A stretch of DNA of 60,000 nt from NCBI RefSeq assembly GCF_037975245.1, contig NC_092579.1, forward strand, positions 21,708,666-21,768,665, written 5' to 3'. Every line of letters begins with the position of its first letter. Position 1 is the first letter of the stretch. The notes below the pieces were generated by a model. That model saw only the letters and a list, made by a program, of their open reading frames with translations. It was not told where the DNA came from and made no database searches. Of the stretch, positions 47,124 through 59,535 are shown one piece after another. The translations under genes and the position numbers were made by a program. Source of the DNA: Apostichopus japonicus (lineage: Eukaryota > Echinodermata > Holothuroidea > Aspidochirotida > Stichopodidae).

Positions 47124-48096
47124 GTGATGGGCGGCCATTTGGGCAATATATAATACAACGATGAAACAAGAGACAAAATGACAAGAACAAAGGTGTAAAG
47201 GAACAATAGTAAGAATGTAGTGCATTACAGATAGACTGAAATGATACAAAGATGAAACATTCTAAACAAGAAAAGATCAAACAGACCAAGGTGAAGAAAA
47301 TTAACAGCTAATAATAAGACAAGACAAGTGCACCAACACTGACTAAGCAACCAAATTAAACTACATCAAGCCATCGATAAACGACATGACTGCGCGAACT
47401 AAATGCAAGTTCGCCCCTACGGTTGAAAGTTTTCCCCATAGATCAAGACGAACATTAGGACAAAATCAAACCGGATATTGAGACAGAATCAAAACGAACA
47501 ACCTCGTCCCCCAGTGCCCCAGTTAAAAAATCTCTTGGTGACACAATGACAACAGGACGATAAGCCTACACAGTTGACTGACCTTGACAAGCACGGTGCA
47601 GCGTGGTTGGACTAGGGAGTTGTTCCATAACAACCCCCTGGTTGGACCAGGAAGTTGTTCCATAACAACTCCCTGGTTGGACAGAAGTGTCGTGCATACA
47701 AGATGTCGTAACTACACACGGTCAAGGAAAACCAAATCAGCCTCATATAGGCGTTCGTTCGTTTCGCGTGAATGTTCGTTTTGATTCCATGCGAATGTTG
47801 GTTTGCTCACAATACATCTTCGTTTTATCGTGGCCATTGATATTTTTGTTCGTACAAGTGGATCAATTTTGTCTTCACGGTGCTCCTTGTTTATCCTTCG
47901 GTCACATGTGTTTCAGTGTTTGATATGTTTCGCTACATGATTGTCTTTTTATTTCATTTTATAAGTGCAGCTTTTCTCAATTTTTACATTGGTATTGCAT
48001 ATGATTGTTTCATTTTGCATATTTCTCTTTTTTTTTTCATTTTTCTTTCTTGTTCATTTGTTTCATCGTTGTATTATTTTCCCAAATGGCCGCCCA
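47124..48096. mobile_element. Element with inverted ATGGGCGGCCATTTGGG ends, unit B only
   Basis: ATGGGCGGCCATTTGGG at 47127 is matched by CCCAAATGGCCGCCCAT at about 48083. In unit A the flanks join directly as AACATCATGGTTGGCTG. A second copy of the left part is at 57503 onward, interrupted there by the Kolobok-like element. Because CATGG occurs at both edges and homology upstream of the left edge is also present at 57470, A could instead carry a deletion between CATGG repeats. No transposase is seen. Confidence 0.55.
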
Positions 48097-49608
48097 TACA
48101 TGGTTGGCTGTCGGCCGTTGGAATGTTTTTCCTATCGAATACATTGGTCAAGTTGCAGTCAAGGCCAACCGCGCAGGAGAAAATTGTTGCTGGAGGGTGG
48201 ACTGTGGATGGAGAGAGAAGGGGTGGGGGGGGGGGAGCTCCTTACGAACTGCAAATTATTGCTTTATATAGGGAGTACGTCCCTTCCCAGATGTTGCCCA
48301 GTAACTATTTCATTAACTCAAATTAATAATCATAATAATAACAATAACAATGATTATAAACTGATATTCTCATTCCTGTTTTTAATTACCATATATTCTT
48401 AATATATTCTTAACCTTGAAATAAAGGAAATATAACCGTTGATGACTTAGGTAAACGTTACACCCGTGGTTGCATTCATGGTTGCACCCTGGTTGTAATA
48501 AGGAATCATAACCGCCAGCAACATCGATCATCGATCATGGGGAAACTAAAGTGTTGGGAAATCTTGAATATAATTTGCTTTTAAAAAAAAGACCGAACTT
48601 AAAAATATCCACACATATATATTGGACACATAATGATTGGACATACCGGTACATCAAATGTAATACATATCTATGCCTTTACAACAGTTTCTCTGTTCTT
48701 AAACTGACAGTTTACAAACCAGTGTAACATAATATAAAAATGTATTCGTTTTTTCCACACAAAGTTATTATAACGGCATGGGTCTTTAATTTGGGATATT
48801 CACATGTAACTCTTTGATGTACATTTCCGTCATTATTTCTGATTGGGCGATTTTAAAGGACTTCCTTCATCAGATTATATACAAGTATATTAATAATGGA
48901 AAACTGATATGGGAAATTATAATTAAAAAAATAGAAAAATGAATATAAACTTCTGGGCTAGAGTTTAAGTGATTCGAGCCAGTGATACATTAAGGTTACA
49001 ACAGTGCGGGGCTTTTAACCCTATCCTGATTTAGAGACAAACAATTATTTGTATTTTTTCCATAGATTAGATTAACGTTGTTTTAAGGCACCTCATATTT
49101 AACGAGACATTACGTTCGGTATCAATTACGAATTCAGTCAACTGTGTCAGTTGCAGGTATTAAAAGTTACAGAATTGTAAAGAACGCCCTCTATTCTAAT
49201 TCAAAGGAAGCATTATAGCTGCCTGCGTATAGCGGCTTATGATAAATAATTGACATAATATACTGAAATATCAGGGAAACGATTTTATATTAAAATTTCC
49301 ACCTTTCTGATTTCGACCGTTTCCTCGAAACTTCGTCAATTTAGTAGGAACAATTTGGAACTTGTGACATTTTTGTCTAAAACTAAATTTTCCACTACAT
49401 ATAAGTGCACAACTATACGACATGTAATTTTTTTTCTGTCCTGGGGAGGGGACATGAAGGGGATAAACATTTGACAACCGTATGACCGTTCCTCTGGAAG
49501 TTGGTATAAGTCATTTTAAAGTATCCCCCCCCCCCGCCCCACTAGTGAATTACTATATTTGTTTTAAGGAAAACAAGGCCCTGCGATAAGTCATCAATCA
49601 CGTTAGGT

Positions 49609-50954
49609 TTAGGCAACACACGTACAATGCTTTATGTTCGCTCTCGTGATTTCTAGCTCACGTTTACCGTCAATCATAATGAATCCTATTAGGAAAACGA
49701 AAAAGTCATCTAAGCGACACATTCCACCAGTTCCACCAGTTCCACAAGATCCTACGCAATCTTCCGCAGAAGGCGTGTTGACCTACATTAAAACAAATTA
49801 GAAACATGTGAAAATAAACTCCTCAATGCAACCATGACAGGAGGATCCTTAGCAAACTGGCGCCAAGAAGCAACGGAACAGACTACAGAATTCAAATCGA
49901 ATTTGAACAGAAAACTATGTAGAAACTCGGATAGGGGTCTTTGGCGGATGCAGTCACTAATAACTTTTAAAGTATAATATTATATATGAAACAATATATG
50001 TTTTACTGCAGACCTTTACTAAACCGATTCTTTCAACGAAAAATAAAATTAAGGATGTATTGTTTTCATTTAGTCTTTTTGCGCTACGATAATTCAGTTA
50101 AATAATTACTATGCTCCTTTTTATCTGTTTTATTTTTCTCGAACGTTAATACATACATCCCTACAAACTGACGTTTTCGACATTTTACTCAATTGTCATC
50201 TTTACTGCTGTTGTTGGTTTGTATAGGTTTATCAATACGGAATGCCATCTTTTTTTGTTATTTGTTTATCATGAAATTGATGCAACAATGGTAAATAGTG
50301 AATTTGCTATAGATCGTTAACATACCACAGTCATAACTGGGTCGCCATCATCGTTTAGGACGTAATCCACCGAACCAACGTCCCCGGGACACGCCAGATT
50401 CTCATTTGCACCAGGAGGGGCTCTCTTCTTACGTGTAATTTGAGTTGACCCATAGCTTGTAGACCTCGGGCTGTAAATTAAAACATAACAATGTTTCTTT
50501 CTTTCTTTCTAGACTAGATAGTCCAGTCACTTCAATTGATAAAACTGAGTCGTTCCTCACAAGTTCAGTGTTGTAGAATTACAACCTGGACTAATAGCGG
50601 TAATGGTGTTTCAATAGTCTAAAATATATCAAATTAATTTTTAATGTGTATGAAATGAAAAGGGAAATGGAAAAAAAATATAAGAAATTACCTGTAACAT
50701 AGATCAAGGATAGCACGCTGAGCCGGTGTTAGCGTGAAAATAGGTTCGAAGTTAGGGTTATCTTGAAAAATCAGGCCGTCGCCTTGGTTTAACTCATCAA
50801 TTATGCTTGCCACCATGCCATTTTCTAAGGCATTCTGGAATGCAGTTATCTGTTGTTGGTTTAACCGAGGCAGCAAATTGCCACCGTAAACGAAGCTTAC
50901 GCTTATGATAGACAGGATACTAACCCATGCTGAAAGCACAGCAACAAAATACAT
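49609..50954 (-). CDS. Secreted TGF-beta-like cysteine-knot protein, copy B
   Basis: Paralogue of the unit A gene with the same exon plan: 50954-50692, 50470-50326 and 49782-49609, in phase, 193 residues, same acceptor 4 bases before ATG. Signal peptide, RKKR site, CxGxC (CVGSC) and the C-terminal HCTCVA are kept. Changes include many propeptide substitutions, a 9-bp insertion lengthening the Gly/Thr loop (GTGGTGGM), and CC changed to CR, leaving six cysteines in the mature domain. Intact splice sites and frame despite many substitutions suggest it is not a simple pseudogene. In TGF-beta relatives such as GDF9 one cysteine of this region is lost together with covalent dimerisation; whether that applies here depends on the alignment. 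Confidence 0.68.
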
Positions 50955-51221
50955 TGTTCTGTAGGATAATAAAATTAAAATAGTTAAAACAAGTAATTTT
51001 ATCTTATAGAAAACGTTCTTCTTATCATTTACAATGCTGTCTGTTTACTTTATTCAAGTTATATTCACTTGATTTTGATGAACGCATTGAACTTATACAA
51101 TATGACGTCCATCCCTGACGTAAGGTTTTTTTTCTAAATTGAAATACTCTATATATTTTTTAAAAGAATTAAGTCAACTGTGCTCAAGAGGACGTTACGG
51201 TAATTTATTTTCATAGGGTAT

Positions 51222-51590
51222 AATAAGGGGTTAATCAACGGTCTAGCGTGCGTTACTCACAGGATTAATGCACGATCGGAGGATAATGCAAGCGATGCAC
51301 GAGGGCGGAGCCCGAGTGCATCCAGCGATAGCATTAACACCCGGAGTGCATTAATCATGTGAGTAACGCACGCTAGACCGTTGATTAACCCCGTTCATTC
51401 ATACACTACCATTTGTGTGGGGGGAAAAATCATAACACAAAACATTTTTGGTTACATATAACCAAAGATTTATTAAAGTGATGTCCCGTAATTTTACCGT
51501 GCGTTACTCACAGGATTAACCACGGTCAGCTGACCTGAATGGACCAATAGGATTTAGGAATCTTTACTAAGTATGAATGAACCGAAGTTA
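51222..51590. mobile_element. Foldback/palindromic elements specific to unit B
   Basis: GGGGTTAATCAACGGTCTAG...GCGTTACTCACA at 51227 is matched in inverted form by TGTGAGTAACGC...CTAGACCGTTGATTAACCCC ending about 51392, with a second small hairpin in the centre. A further pair, GTTCATTCATAC (51392) and GTATGAATGAAC (about 51570), encloses the next 190 bp. Unit A lacks the block, having CCTCCATGGTATAACCGAGG instead. Confidence 0.6.
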
Positions 51591-52099
51591 TTCATAAGTC
51601 AGAAGAGTACAAAATCAGTTTCAGTGAACACGTGATCAATATATTACATTACATTATATGAGTTGTTATTCCATAACAACTCCCTGGTATATCGTGATGG
51701 AAGTTAGACCGTGTAATTTGAGTAAACAAATCTCTAGTACAAACTTACGTTTGATATATCAAACGTCGTTATAACCCTTTAAAAATGAAATTACCTCAAC
51801 TGATGCTGAAACGCTTCTAAAAATTATACCCTTCTTGGAAATCTCTGAAGATTAACTCGACAGAAGCTTTAAGTTAGACAATACAAACTCTCCGACTGAG
51901 AAGAAAGGCTTTTAAGAGTAACGGTCCAATGCGTGTTGAAACAGAGAGACCATTATACTTGCGTTTCTAGCATATTCTTGGGGGTGGGGGGGGGGGGGGG
52001 TTGGCGGGGCGGGGGCGGGTATGTATTAGAATAATCTCACTGCACGTTTTTTTTTCCTTTGCATATAACCTTTGACCTTTTATTTATTTTCTTCTACAG

Positions 52100-52189
52100 T
52101 GGCAAGTGACATCAGCTAACTTTAATCACATTGGTCTTCTATATTCGTTGCCACTCAGTGGCAAGAAAGAAGTTCTTATGCTATACGTG
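52100..52189 (+). other. Exon-like segment, copy B
   Basis: Identical to 42150-42239 in unit A, with acceptor TTTTATTTATTTTCTTCTACAG and a better donor, GTGAGG. No gene could be assembled around it. Confidence 0.25.
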
Positions 52190-55100
52190 GTGAGGTATGA
52201 TAACTTGTTTTCCCCGCTTTGGGACAAGTTTGTTAATACGTAATTGATTACTTTGGGAGTTAGTCGTTTTTCATTGGTCAGAGGAAAATTTAAATGTCTA
52301 AAAATATATATATTTATATATTTGGCGTAATTTTGTTTGGCGTTTTCTTTAATGGTTGATTGAATACTGATTGAAGAGAAATTCGTATTTGGCAGTCAAT
52401 CTTAATCCTGATTTGGCAGACAGTTGTTATCCATAACAACTCCATAGAATAATAGTCTTATCCCGTTTTAGGCAACGTTGACTAAGAACAACGAAGGAGG
52501 GTGCGAGGGTCACTATACAGGTACCGTACCCCTTTCAGACAAGCTATCCTTTTGTCACTGTACACACGCCATATTGTAAAAGAGTATTGCTTTAGATGTG
52601 GATGTATTGAGCTGTATTGAGTCTGTGGTTGTATTTTCAGTTGTATTAATATAGTGTTAATATAGCCTCATAGAACTATTATCAAGTATATTATAAAGTT
52701 AATTTGTGTGTTGTGTGTCATTAACGTGAAATGGTAAGGTATGGGCGAGAGGGCATTACATCTTATATGAATTTAAAAATAAAATACACCAGACGAAAGA
52801 GGACTAGTAGAATCGTTAAATGTCACTGACCCTGATACCCTTTTAGGTTGAGAAGAAGCACAGACGAAATGCGGTTACCCTATCCTATTTTGCCGAAAAC
52901 AATTATGCTGTGAGGTCGGCTTCGTCGGTGCAAAATCATGTAATTTTCTACTAACAGAAGACCATTTAAGACAGAACCCGTGATGAAAGGATCAGGACTG
53001 AGATATTTTCATACGATGCCGTGGTACTTCTTTTTTCTTGTTACTCAAAATGTTGAAAGTTAATTAACATATATTAACATAATGATAACAATGCCATATA
53101 TTAATGAGATTATTAAGGTAAATAAACCTATACACAGTTGTACTCACAGTTTTCATATATATGGGCTTCATGCACGTTCTAGCAGTAAAAAGTACCGTAT
53201 TAGTATAAAAACCCTTTAGGCTATTACTGATACACATTATAACATCCGGTCACATCAGTCCGTCTTTAAACTCTTACAGGGCATCTTAAGTTAATGAGCC
53301 GCTTCAGTCAATTTGACTAGCCTCATTCTCTGTCCATTTGGTGTGCACATGATTCAATGGTAATGGCATCAAATTCAAAATCCCCTCCCGCCCCCCCCCC
53401 CTCGACTGATCTATGTAGGGACTGAACTTTTATGGAAGGGCCAGAGCTAGGCCAGGTGAGGGAGGGTTGATTTAAATGGCGAGGGGGTAGGGGGGAAGAT
53501 AAGATAAAACAAAATAGCAAAACATATTGCATTTTAGGGATTTTTAGACTATAAATTAGATCGATAATTAGCTCCAAACGAAATGTTGTGCTTATAAATA
53601 CTCTTGATTTTTTGTTAAAGTCGAAAAGAGGGCGAGGGTGTACATCCTTATCAGCGGTCATGAATTGTTCACAGGCTGACTGTAAAAATAAAAAAGCTAA
53701 CACTACTGAACCCGCATCCCCCCCCCCCCCTCCGGCTGACGATGGGAGGTGGCGCGTATCGTTGTCTGCATGTATATAGTGGATCAAGTTGAGTAATTGT
53801 TCTTAAAACGTACTGGTATGCCTATCGTTGAATACAGGAACAGCCAATAAGGATGTTGGCACTAATTGGAGCTCGTAGTTTTGTTGAAGGTTGAACTTCA
53901 TATATGTAAATAAGACCTGATTTGAGCTGAGCAGATAAAACTCAAAGCCATGTTAAAGCTCTAAACTAACATTGCTTATAGTTAAAGTTGAAGTTGTACG
54001 TACCTGAAGACGAAATTCGTAACCAATTATTTAATGATTTATTCAGCTTCTACAGCGGTATCGCTAGTACACGCAAACACCCATGCACAACTTCAAACAC
54101 ACTGGTTTTTCGTTTGTAGGCACAGGAAATAACAATTGCACCCGCTTGCATTGAATGCATTCACATTGGATTTAGAAAAGATTGCAATCGTAGAAAAAAG
54201 TTAATAGAGGAAAATTGACTAAACAATGAAAATAAATTTATGGCTATAGAGCGGGGTTCGAATTCCATAAATATCTTGGCTCTTTTCCAAGATTGTAACC
54301 AGTTAGGTACCGTATCACCACAATCACAATAATATGCTTCCGCTGTCGGAAAATTGTACCAATATAATAATGAACTATAATGGAATGCCTGGATGTTGAA
54401 GAGGGTGAAATCAACTACATAGTTCGTGTATTAGGTGGATTGAGGGAAATTTGGGTGTTTTTGGTATCCGTTGGTGCAATTGAAAGACTACTTAACGAGA
54501 GTTGACACATGAGACAGAAAGAACTATGCTAAACTATCCATGTCAGTCGAAAATTGTTACTCTAGCCACCTTGAAGTGACGAATTTAGTAAGTAAGGCAA
54601 TAACGGAGCAAATAATTTCACTTTGAACCAGCGTCATGGAAAGGAAACAAAAACTATATATAGGCAGAGAATACTATATCAGTTGTCCAATTCCAGTAAC
54701 GTGCACAGGAAGGTGTGGGTGGTGAGGGGCCTCCTAACTTCAGCCCCATGAAGGTAGGGGCATGAACATTTATGTTAGGGCGTTTTGGGCCGTGAGAAGT
54801 GATAAGATCATGTCCCATTCCATAACGGATATTGTACTCCAATGTGTCATGATCCCGGTCGTGGCACGGAGACTGTGATACCACCGGTCCCCTATTGAAC
54901 TCTTCATGCTTCCTTATGTAGATTATGCCAGTGCCAGTGCCATATTTTGCCCCCCCCCACCCCCACCCCTTACATCCACAAAAGCCGACGAAACAACCTT
55001 GTTGACTTCGGACATCGAGGCAGAACCTTTCTGATCCAATCTTCCCAGGCCAGCTAATTGTACTATTTTCAAAATGGATCATAAAAAAAATGTCACAAAC

Positions 55101-55269
55101 TGGATCATTTACAGTCCGAGAAGAAAGCAATTACCGCTCATGCTTTTCATGACACAGCTATTATTACACTGAAATGACAAATGATCCCTTGTGTTACCAT
55201 GCAGGGAGTCATAAGTCACAACTCCTCTTGTACTTGCTATCACTTTATGGAACAGGCAAGTGTCTGTAG

Positions 55270-55607
55270 CAGTGGCGGAGCTAGGGGTATTGGCCAGGGG
55301 GCGAGAATAGTCTGTAGGGGCGCGTTCGACACTATCTAAGTGGAGCACCAACACAGGTTGGCGCGGAGTGTACAGACATTTTTTGAGTAAAGATACTCCC
55401 TAGATCGCCGGAAAGGACCCTTTTCGGGCCTTGTTAATTTGCAGATAAACGTAGAATATAGAGGTGTCATCGCCAACAAAATGTGACAAATGTCAATAGG
55501 TAGATGAGAGCGTAATAAAAAAGTCAATAATCGCGAAAAAGTAAAAAGTGGTAAAAAGCTGAAAAGGGAGCCAGCAGTCCATTTGAATCCGTCAGGGGGG
55601 GGGGGGG
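55270..55607. mobile_element. 3'-truncated hAT copy
   Basis: It starts CAGTGGCGGAGCTAGGGGTATTGG and is clearly related along its length to the element at 30340, but breaks off in a G-run near 55600 without the GCTCCGCCACTG end. Confidence 0.8.
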
Positions 55608-55619
55608 GGGCATTCCATA

Positions 55620-56048
55620 GGTACGCCTTTGAGAAGAGTTAATTTATTTGTCGGTGTGCTATGCCACGGGTGTAGAGGGTGTTTGGTTATGTATCGCACA
55701 ACTCTTTTGTTGTAAATTTAGAGAAGTTAGATCAAACCGAAACAGTTTGAAGATGATATAAAAAATCACCATATATTATAAACGTATAAGACAATTTCTG
55801 TGTTCAATAACTATAATCCACAGTGGCAGTGGTACTACTAACATGCATGACTAAATACTAGGCCTATATCTTTCGTATTATATTATCTGAAACCGTGCCA
55901 AAGGGTCATAATAAACCGTTTCAAATGGTTATAATTTTGATATTCAAATCAATGTCTATCAGTTTAAAGTTTAAAAGCATCTCAAGTAAATAGTCAACCA
56001 GAAACGATCGAGCTGTCCAATCTATTTAGACAGTTTTGAAGAAAGCAA
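55620..56048. other. Intergenic sequence, nothing recognised
   Basis: AT-rich sequence between two hAT-type copies. No ORF or repeat that I can support. Confidence 0.3.
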
Positions 56049-56056
56049 ACGCCTGG

Positions 56057-56425
56057 CAAGGGCGTAGGAACTGGGGGGCTGGGGCGCCAGCCCCCAGTGA
56101 AAAACATGGAGGGGCGGAAGTATCATTCCGCCCCCCCCCCCCCGCTTCGCAAGTCAGAAAACCCCTTTTTCATTTCCAAATGAGAAAAAAAATCTCATTT
56201 GGAGCACCAAATTGCATCTAAGGCCAGGTAAAAATGCAAAATTATATACAAAATGGAGTGGGTGGGTTGAAGTGTGCTATATTGCACCAAATTGCATCTG
56301 AGGCCACCTGGAAATGCAAAAAAAAATCCAACAGGGAGGGGGAAACCCCCTCCCCTTAGACCCCTCCCCCAGACCGGCCATCAGTCTTCAGCCCCACCAC
56401 TCAAAAGTACCTTCCTACGCCACTG
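56057..56425. mobile_element. Non-autonomous hAT element, 8-bp target duplication
   Basis: The left end CAAGGGCGTAGGAA and right end TTCCTACGCCACTG are inverted with two mismatches. ACGCCTGG flanks both sides (56049-56056, 56426-56433). The 369-bp interior has poly-C/poly-G runs and two copies of a GCACCAAATTGCATCT(A/G)AGGCCA block (56202, 56283). Confidence 0.85.
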
Positions 56426-56448
56426 ACGCCTGGTACTTATCTGAGTAA

Positions 56449-56960
56449 ACATATTGCCATCGCAGTACGCAAAAATTATAGAAGTCAGCAAACATTTCGA
56501 AAAGACTTTAACTGCAATATACCAGATCCCAAACCAAACGTGTTTCCCAAAAAACTAACCACGCCCTTTGATGAAGATGAAAATAAACGGGGAGTCTCAT
56601 CCTTAAAAAAAAAATAATAAAACCCCAGGTTGTGACAAGGTCACAGCCGAACATCCCAAATATGCCCCATGCAAACACAAACACATAGCAAATATCTTAA
56701 ATAGTATAGCCGAATCAGCAGATTTCCCAATTGAAATTAAACAGGGAATCCTAACTCCTATCCACAAACCGGAAAAGGCTAAAGGTCCACCAGAAAACTT
56801 AAAGACCAGTCATTTTATTATCAACACTTAAGGAAAATTCTTTCGGTTTGTGTGGCCAGGAGGATTCGTCCGTCAGTTTATTGATGAGCATATTCTCCCC
56901 ATTACCCAGACTGCCTACACTTCAGTCACGTTGCACAGCTGCGCAAGATCGTGATACGTG
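56449..56960 (+). pseudogene. Decayed LINE (non-LTR) reverse transcriptase fragment
   Basis: Plus-strand translation across several frames gives a linker rich in Lys/Arg/Asn, then a stretch with the look of the N-terminal fingers of a LINE reverse transcriptase (IANILNSIAES, GILTPIHKPEKAKGPPEN, a shifted ILLSTLRKILSVCVARRI, then ILPITQTAYTS). At least two frameshifts and stops break it, and no YxDD region is seen. The piece is an old retrotransposon remnant, not a working gene. Confidence 0.65.
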
Positions 56961-57470
56961 GCGGAGGTTAATCACTGAGCATGTCGAATAGACGAGACTC
57001 TTACTACTTACTCTTAATACGAGAACTTACTACTTACTAATAGGACTCTGTACAGCAAGTTCCACCATCACTTCGAAGCTCCATCCTTGTTTCAGTTTTG
57101 GATCATCAACCTAAGTAATCCTTACCTTCAAAGAAGGACAGTCATCTACAATGAGACGTGTACCATAGTCGCAGTATCATATTTTACGAACTAATGGATG
57201 TAAATATACACAAACAAGTCCGCGCAAAAGCAAAGAAAAACCATTTAAACACATTTTTAACAGAGTTGTTTCAAGACAGTCGCCAGTTCATACAGTACGT
57301 GTATGCGAATCACGATCCACTGCGTGCACGTGTATATGTTCATGTACATATACATACGCATTACGTAGGCAAGAACTTCCCAATTCAGCATCAAAAGTGC
57401 AAGACCCAGCCAATGAGAAGCGAGGTAAGCAAATGATGGCCTTTACCGCGCTGGGGAAAAAAAATATCTC
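56961..57470. other. Sequence between LINE remnant and unit C
   Basis: May contain further decayed LINE sequence on the plus strand, but I cannot identify a motif. Nothing else is supported. Confidence 0.25.
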
Positions 57471-57718
57471 GCAGCCCGCCCAGGGTGTTTTAACCTTAGT
57501 ATCATGGTTATGGGCGGCCATTTGGGCAATATAATACAACAATGAAGCAAGAGACAAAATGACAAGAACAGAGGTGAAAAGGAACAATAGTAAGAATGAA
57601 GTGCATTACAGATAGACTGAAACGATACAAAGATGAAACATTCTAAACAAGAAAAGATCAAATAAACAGACCAAGATAAAGAAAATAAACAGCTAACAAC
57701 AGTTAATAGGCCTTTTAA

Positions 57719-59345
57719 AGACCAAATATGGAGGCAATTTTTTTTGTTGAGATTTTCCATTAATTTAGGAGTTTACATACCCATAATCAACATGTGTAAA
57801 AAATAATCGTCGAAAACCTACTATAACACATCAAAAACGACCACGAAAATGGACATTTTGGGTAGTCACGTGACATGAACCTCTGGAATGTCTGAAAACA
57901 GAGATTGACCCAAAGGAGCCTCTGGTCACCGTGTGACGTCAAAGTTTGTATACCGCGAAAATCAAACGCTGATATAGGCACTGTTTGTACACAGATAGCG
58001 AACGATTGTACTGTTTTTGACTTCCAATTTCGAGCGTTTGAAAAGCTGTTAGCTTAAAACAAGAACACAAGAAGGTTAACAACAAGTTTTAAGACAATTA
58101 TAAGCAGAAATTTTAGTTAAATTGCTTATTTTATTAGCAAAATTTCCACTCAAATGGAGGCATCTTTTACATAGCGTAGCGTCAATAGGTCCGTATACGG
58201 TACAATATACTTACATAGTACTTACTCGTTTTAATATCCAAAAGTATACAAACACAGAAAAAGTATCCTGTCAATAAACAAATTTAGCAGTGAATATCCT
58301 AATCCACGTTTCTTGATCAATCCTGGGCGAAAAACTACCGTGAGTGTGTGTAATTCCATAGAGTTAGGTCTAGTTGAAACAGGCCTTGACCAGTACTAAC
58401 ATCCCACAATCACATGACAGTCACTAACGAAATAAAACGTCCGATCGCTACATACTACCGTTTTTATTCAACTCCTTGGACCATGCAGATGTCGGAATAA
58501 ACAGAACGGACAATATTACACATGTATCACGAACTCACGATACTGGAATACAACAAATGAAATAGATAAATCCTAACATGGCTATTTACACATGCTGTGA
58601 GCCAACGCCGGCGAGAGTTGTAACTAACTACCGTACATGTACTAACAATGCTATACCCTTGGCACGGTATATATATACGGTCATCTCTTACAGTAAATAT
58701 ATTACTGTCAATTGCGTGATATAATGTTACATGTAAGGACGTCCAGGACGTGTTTACGGTCAATTTCACATTAGCTATGTCCGACCATGGTCCGACACAG
58801 CTATCGACAGTATATAATTTTCACAGAATGAGACATTTGCAGCATACACAGAAGCAGGGTCATGCATGTGGACTCATGGGCATGAGATACTCCGGGTGCT
58901 GAAAAATCTTTCCGCGTGGATCTCAAAAAATTGATCCAAAGTCTGCGGCGTTTTACGTCGGTTCTTTTACTCGGAAATCTAAAAAAGCTGATGCTTTTGT
59001 TGGATGAGGTATAACTGCAACCTCCAACAACACAGAATTGTGACATTTTGAGGAAAAAGGAGTAATATCGTTGATGTTTTTGGCAGCTCAAGTATACGAC
59101 TTTACACACTAAAAGTATAGTTGTGAGTGAGGTATACAAACGTTGACGTCACATGGTCACCTGATGTCTTAGGAATGTTTCAGGAATGTCTGAAATAGAA
59201 GCTGACTTTTCGTCCCATTTTCCACTTATTTAACGTCCGAAATTGGTAAAGTTAATTACAGCAATGTAACTGGAGTCAGTTAAGGATTACATACATGAAA
59301 AATGGTGGGATTTTATGTTCATCGAAAAGTCTCCATAGTTGGTCT
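57719..59345 (-). mobile_element. Kolobok-like element with a THAP-type ORF
   Basis: Ends AGACCAAATATGGAG and CTCCATAGTTGGTCT are inverted with one mismatch, each next to TTAA (57715-57718 and 59346-59349). The 1627-bp element splits sequence that is continuous at about 47310-47330 in unit B. TTAA duplication with a THAP-type zinc-finger ORF fits Kolobok. The THAP ORF is on the minus strand. No full transposase is visible. Confidence 0.75.
58801..59046 (-). CDS. THAP zinc-finger N-terminal fragment
   Basis: From ATG at 59046 the minus strand reads MSQFCVVGGCSYTSSNK, followed by ISFFRFPSKRTDVKRRRLWINF. This has the CxxxxC pair, the F-FP motif and the conserved Trp of the first half of a THAP DNA-binding domain. 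The CxxH pair of the second half is not found before the stop at 58801, so either an intron follows or the domain is broken. In a transposon this domain would bind the terminal repeats. Confidence 0.55.
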   Translation of the reverse strand: MSQFCVVGGCSYTSSNKSISFFRFPSKRTDVKRRRLWINFLRSTRKDFSAPGVSHAHESTCMTLLLCMLQMSHSVKIIYCR

Positions 59346-59535
59346 TTAAGTCAAAGATGCACCAAAACTGATTAAACAATCTAATTAAACTACATCAAGC
59401 CATCGATAAACGACATGACTGCGCGAACTAAATGAAAGTTCGCCCCTATACGGTTGAAAGTTTTCCCCACATATCAGGACGAACATTGGGACAAAATCAA
59501 ACCGAACATTGGGACAGAATCAAGACGAACAGCCT

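Larger units (their letters stand above)
46975..55270. repeat. Segmental duplication, unit B
   Basis: Second full copy of the tandem unit, starting at the conserved GGGACACGTTCCGCCACCC block and ending at the CAGTGGCGGAGC transposon. Relative to A it has extra DNA at 47123-48097 and a foldback at about 51222-51590, and lacks the three large A-specific insertions. Sampled blocks differ by scattered substitutions and small indels, so the duplication is not very recent. Confidence 0.9.

Noticed and set aside
53323-53787. 154-codon minus ORF
   Set aside because: Passes through two C/G runs, is absent as an ORF in unit A and has no domain.
54654-55130. 158-codon minus ORF
   Set aside because: Covers a repeat tail present three times in the window, with the frame broken in the other copies.
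57158-57436. 92-codon plus ORF
   Set aside because: No domain or splice context; sits between a LINE remnant and unit C and may be part of the decayed LINE.
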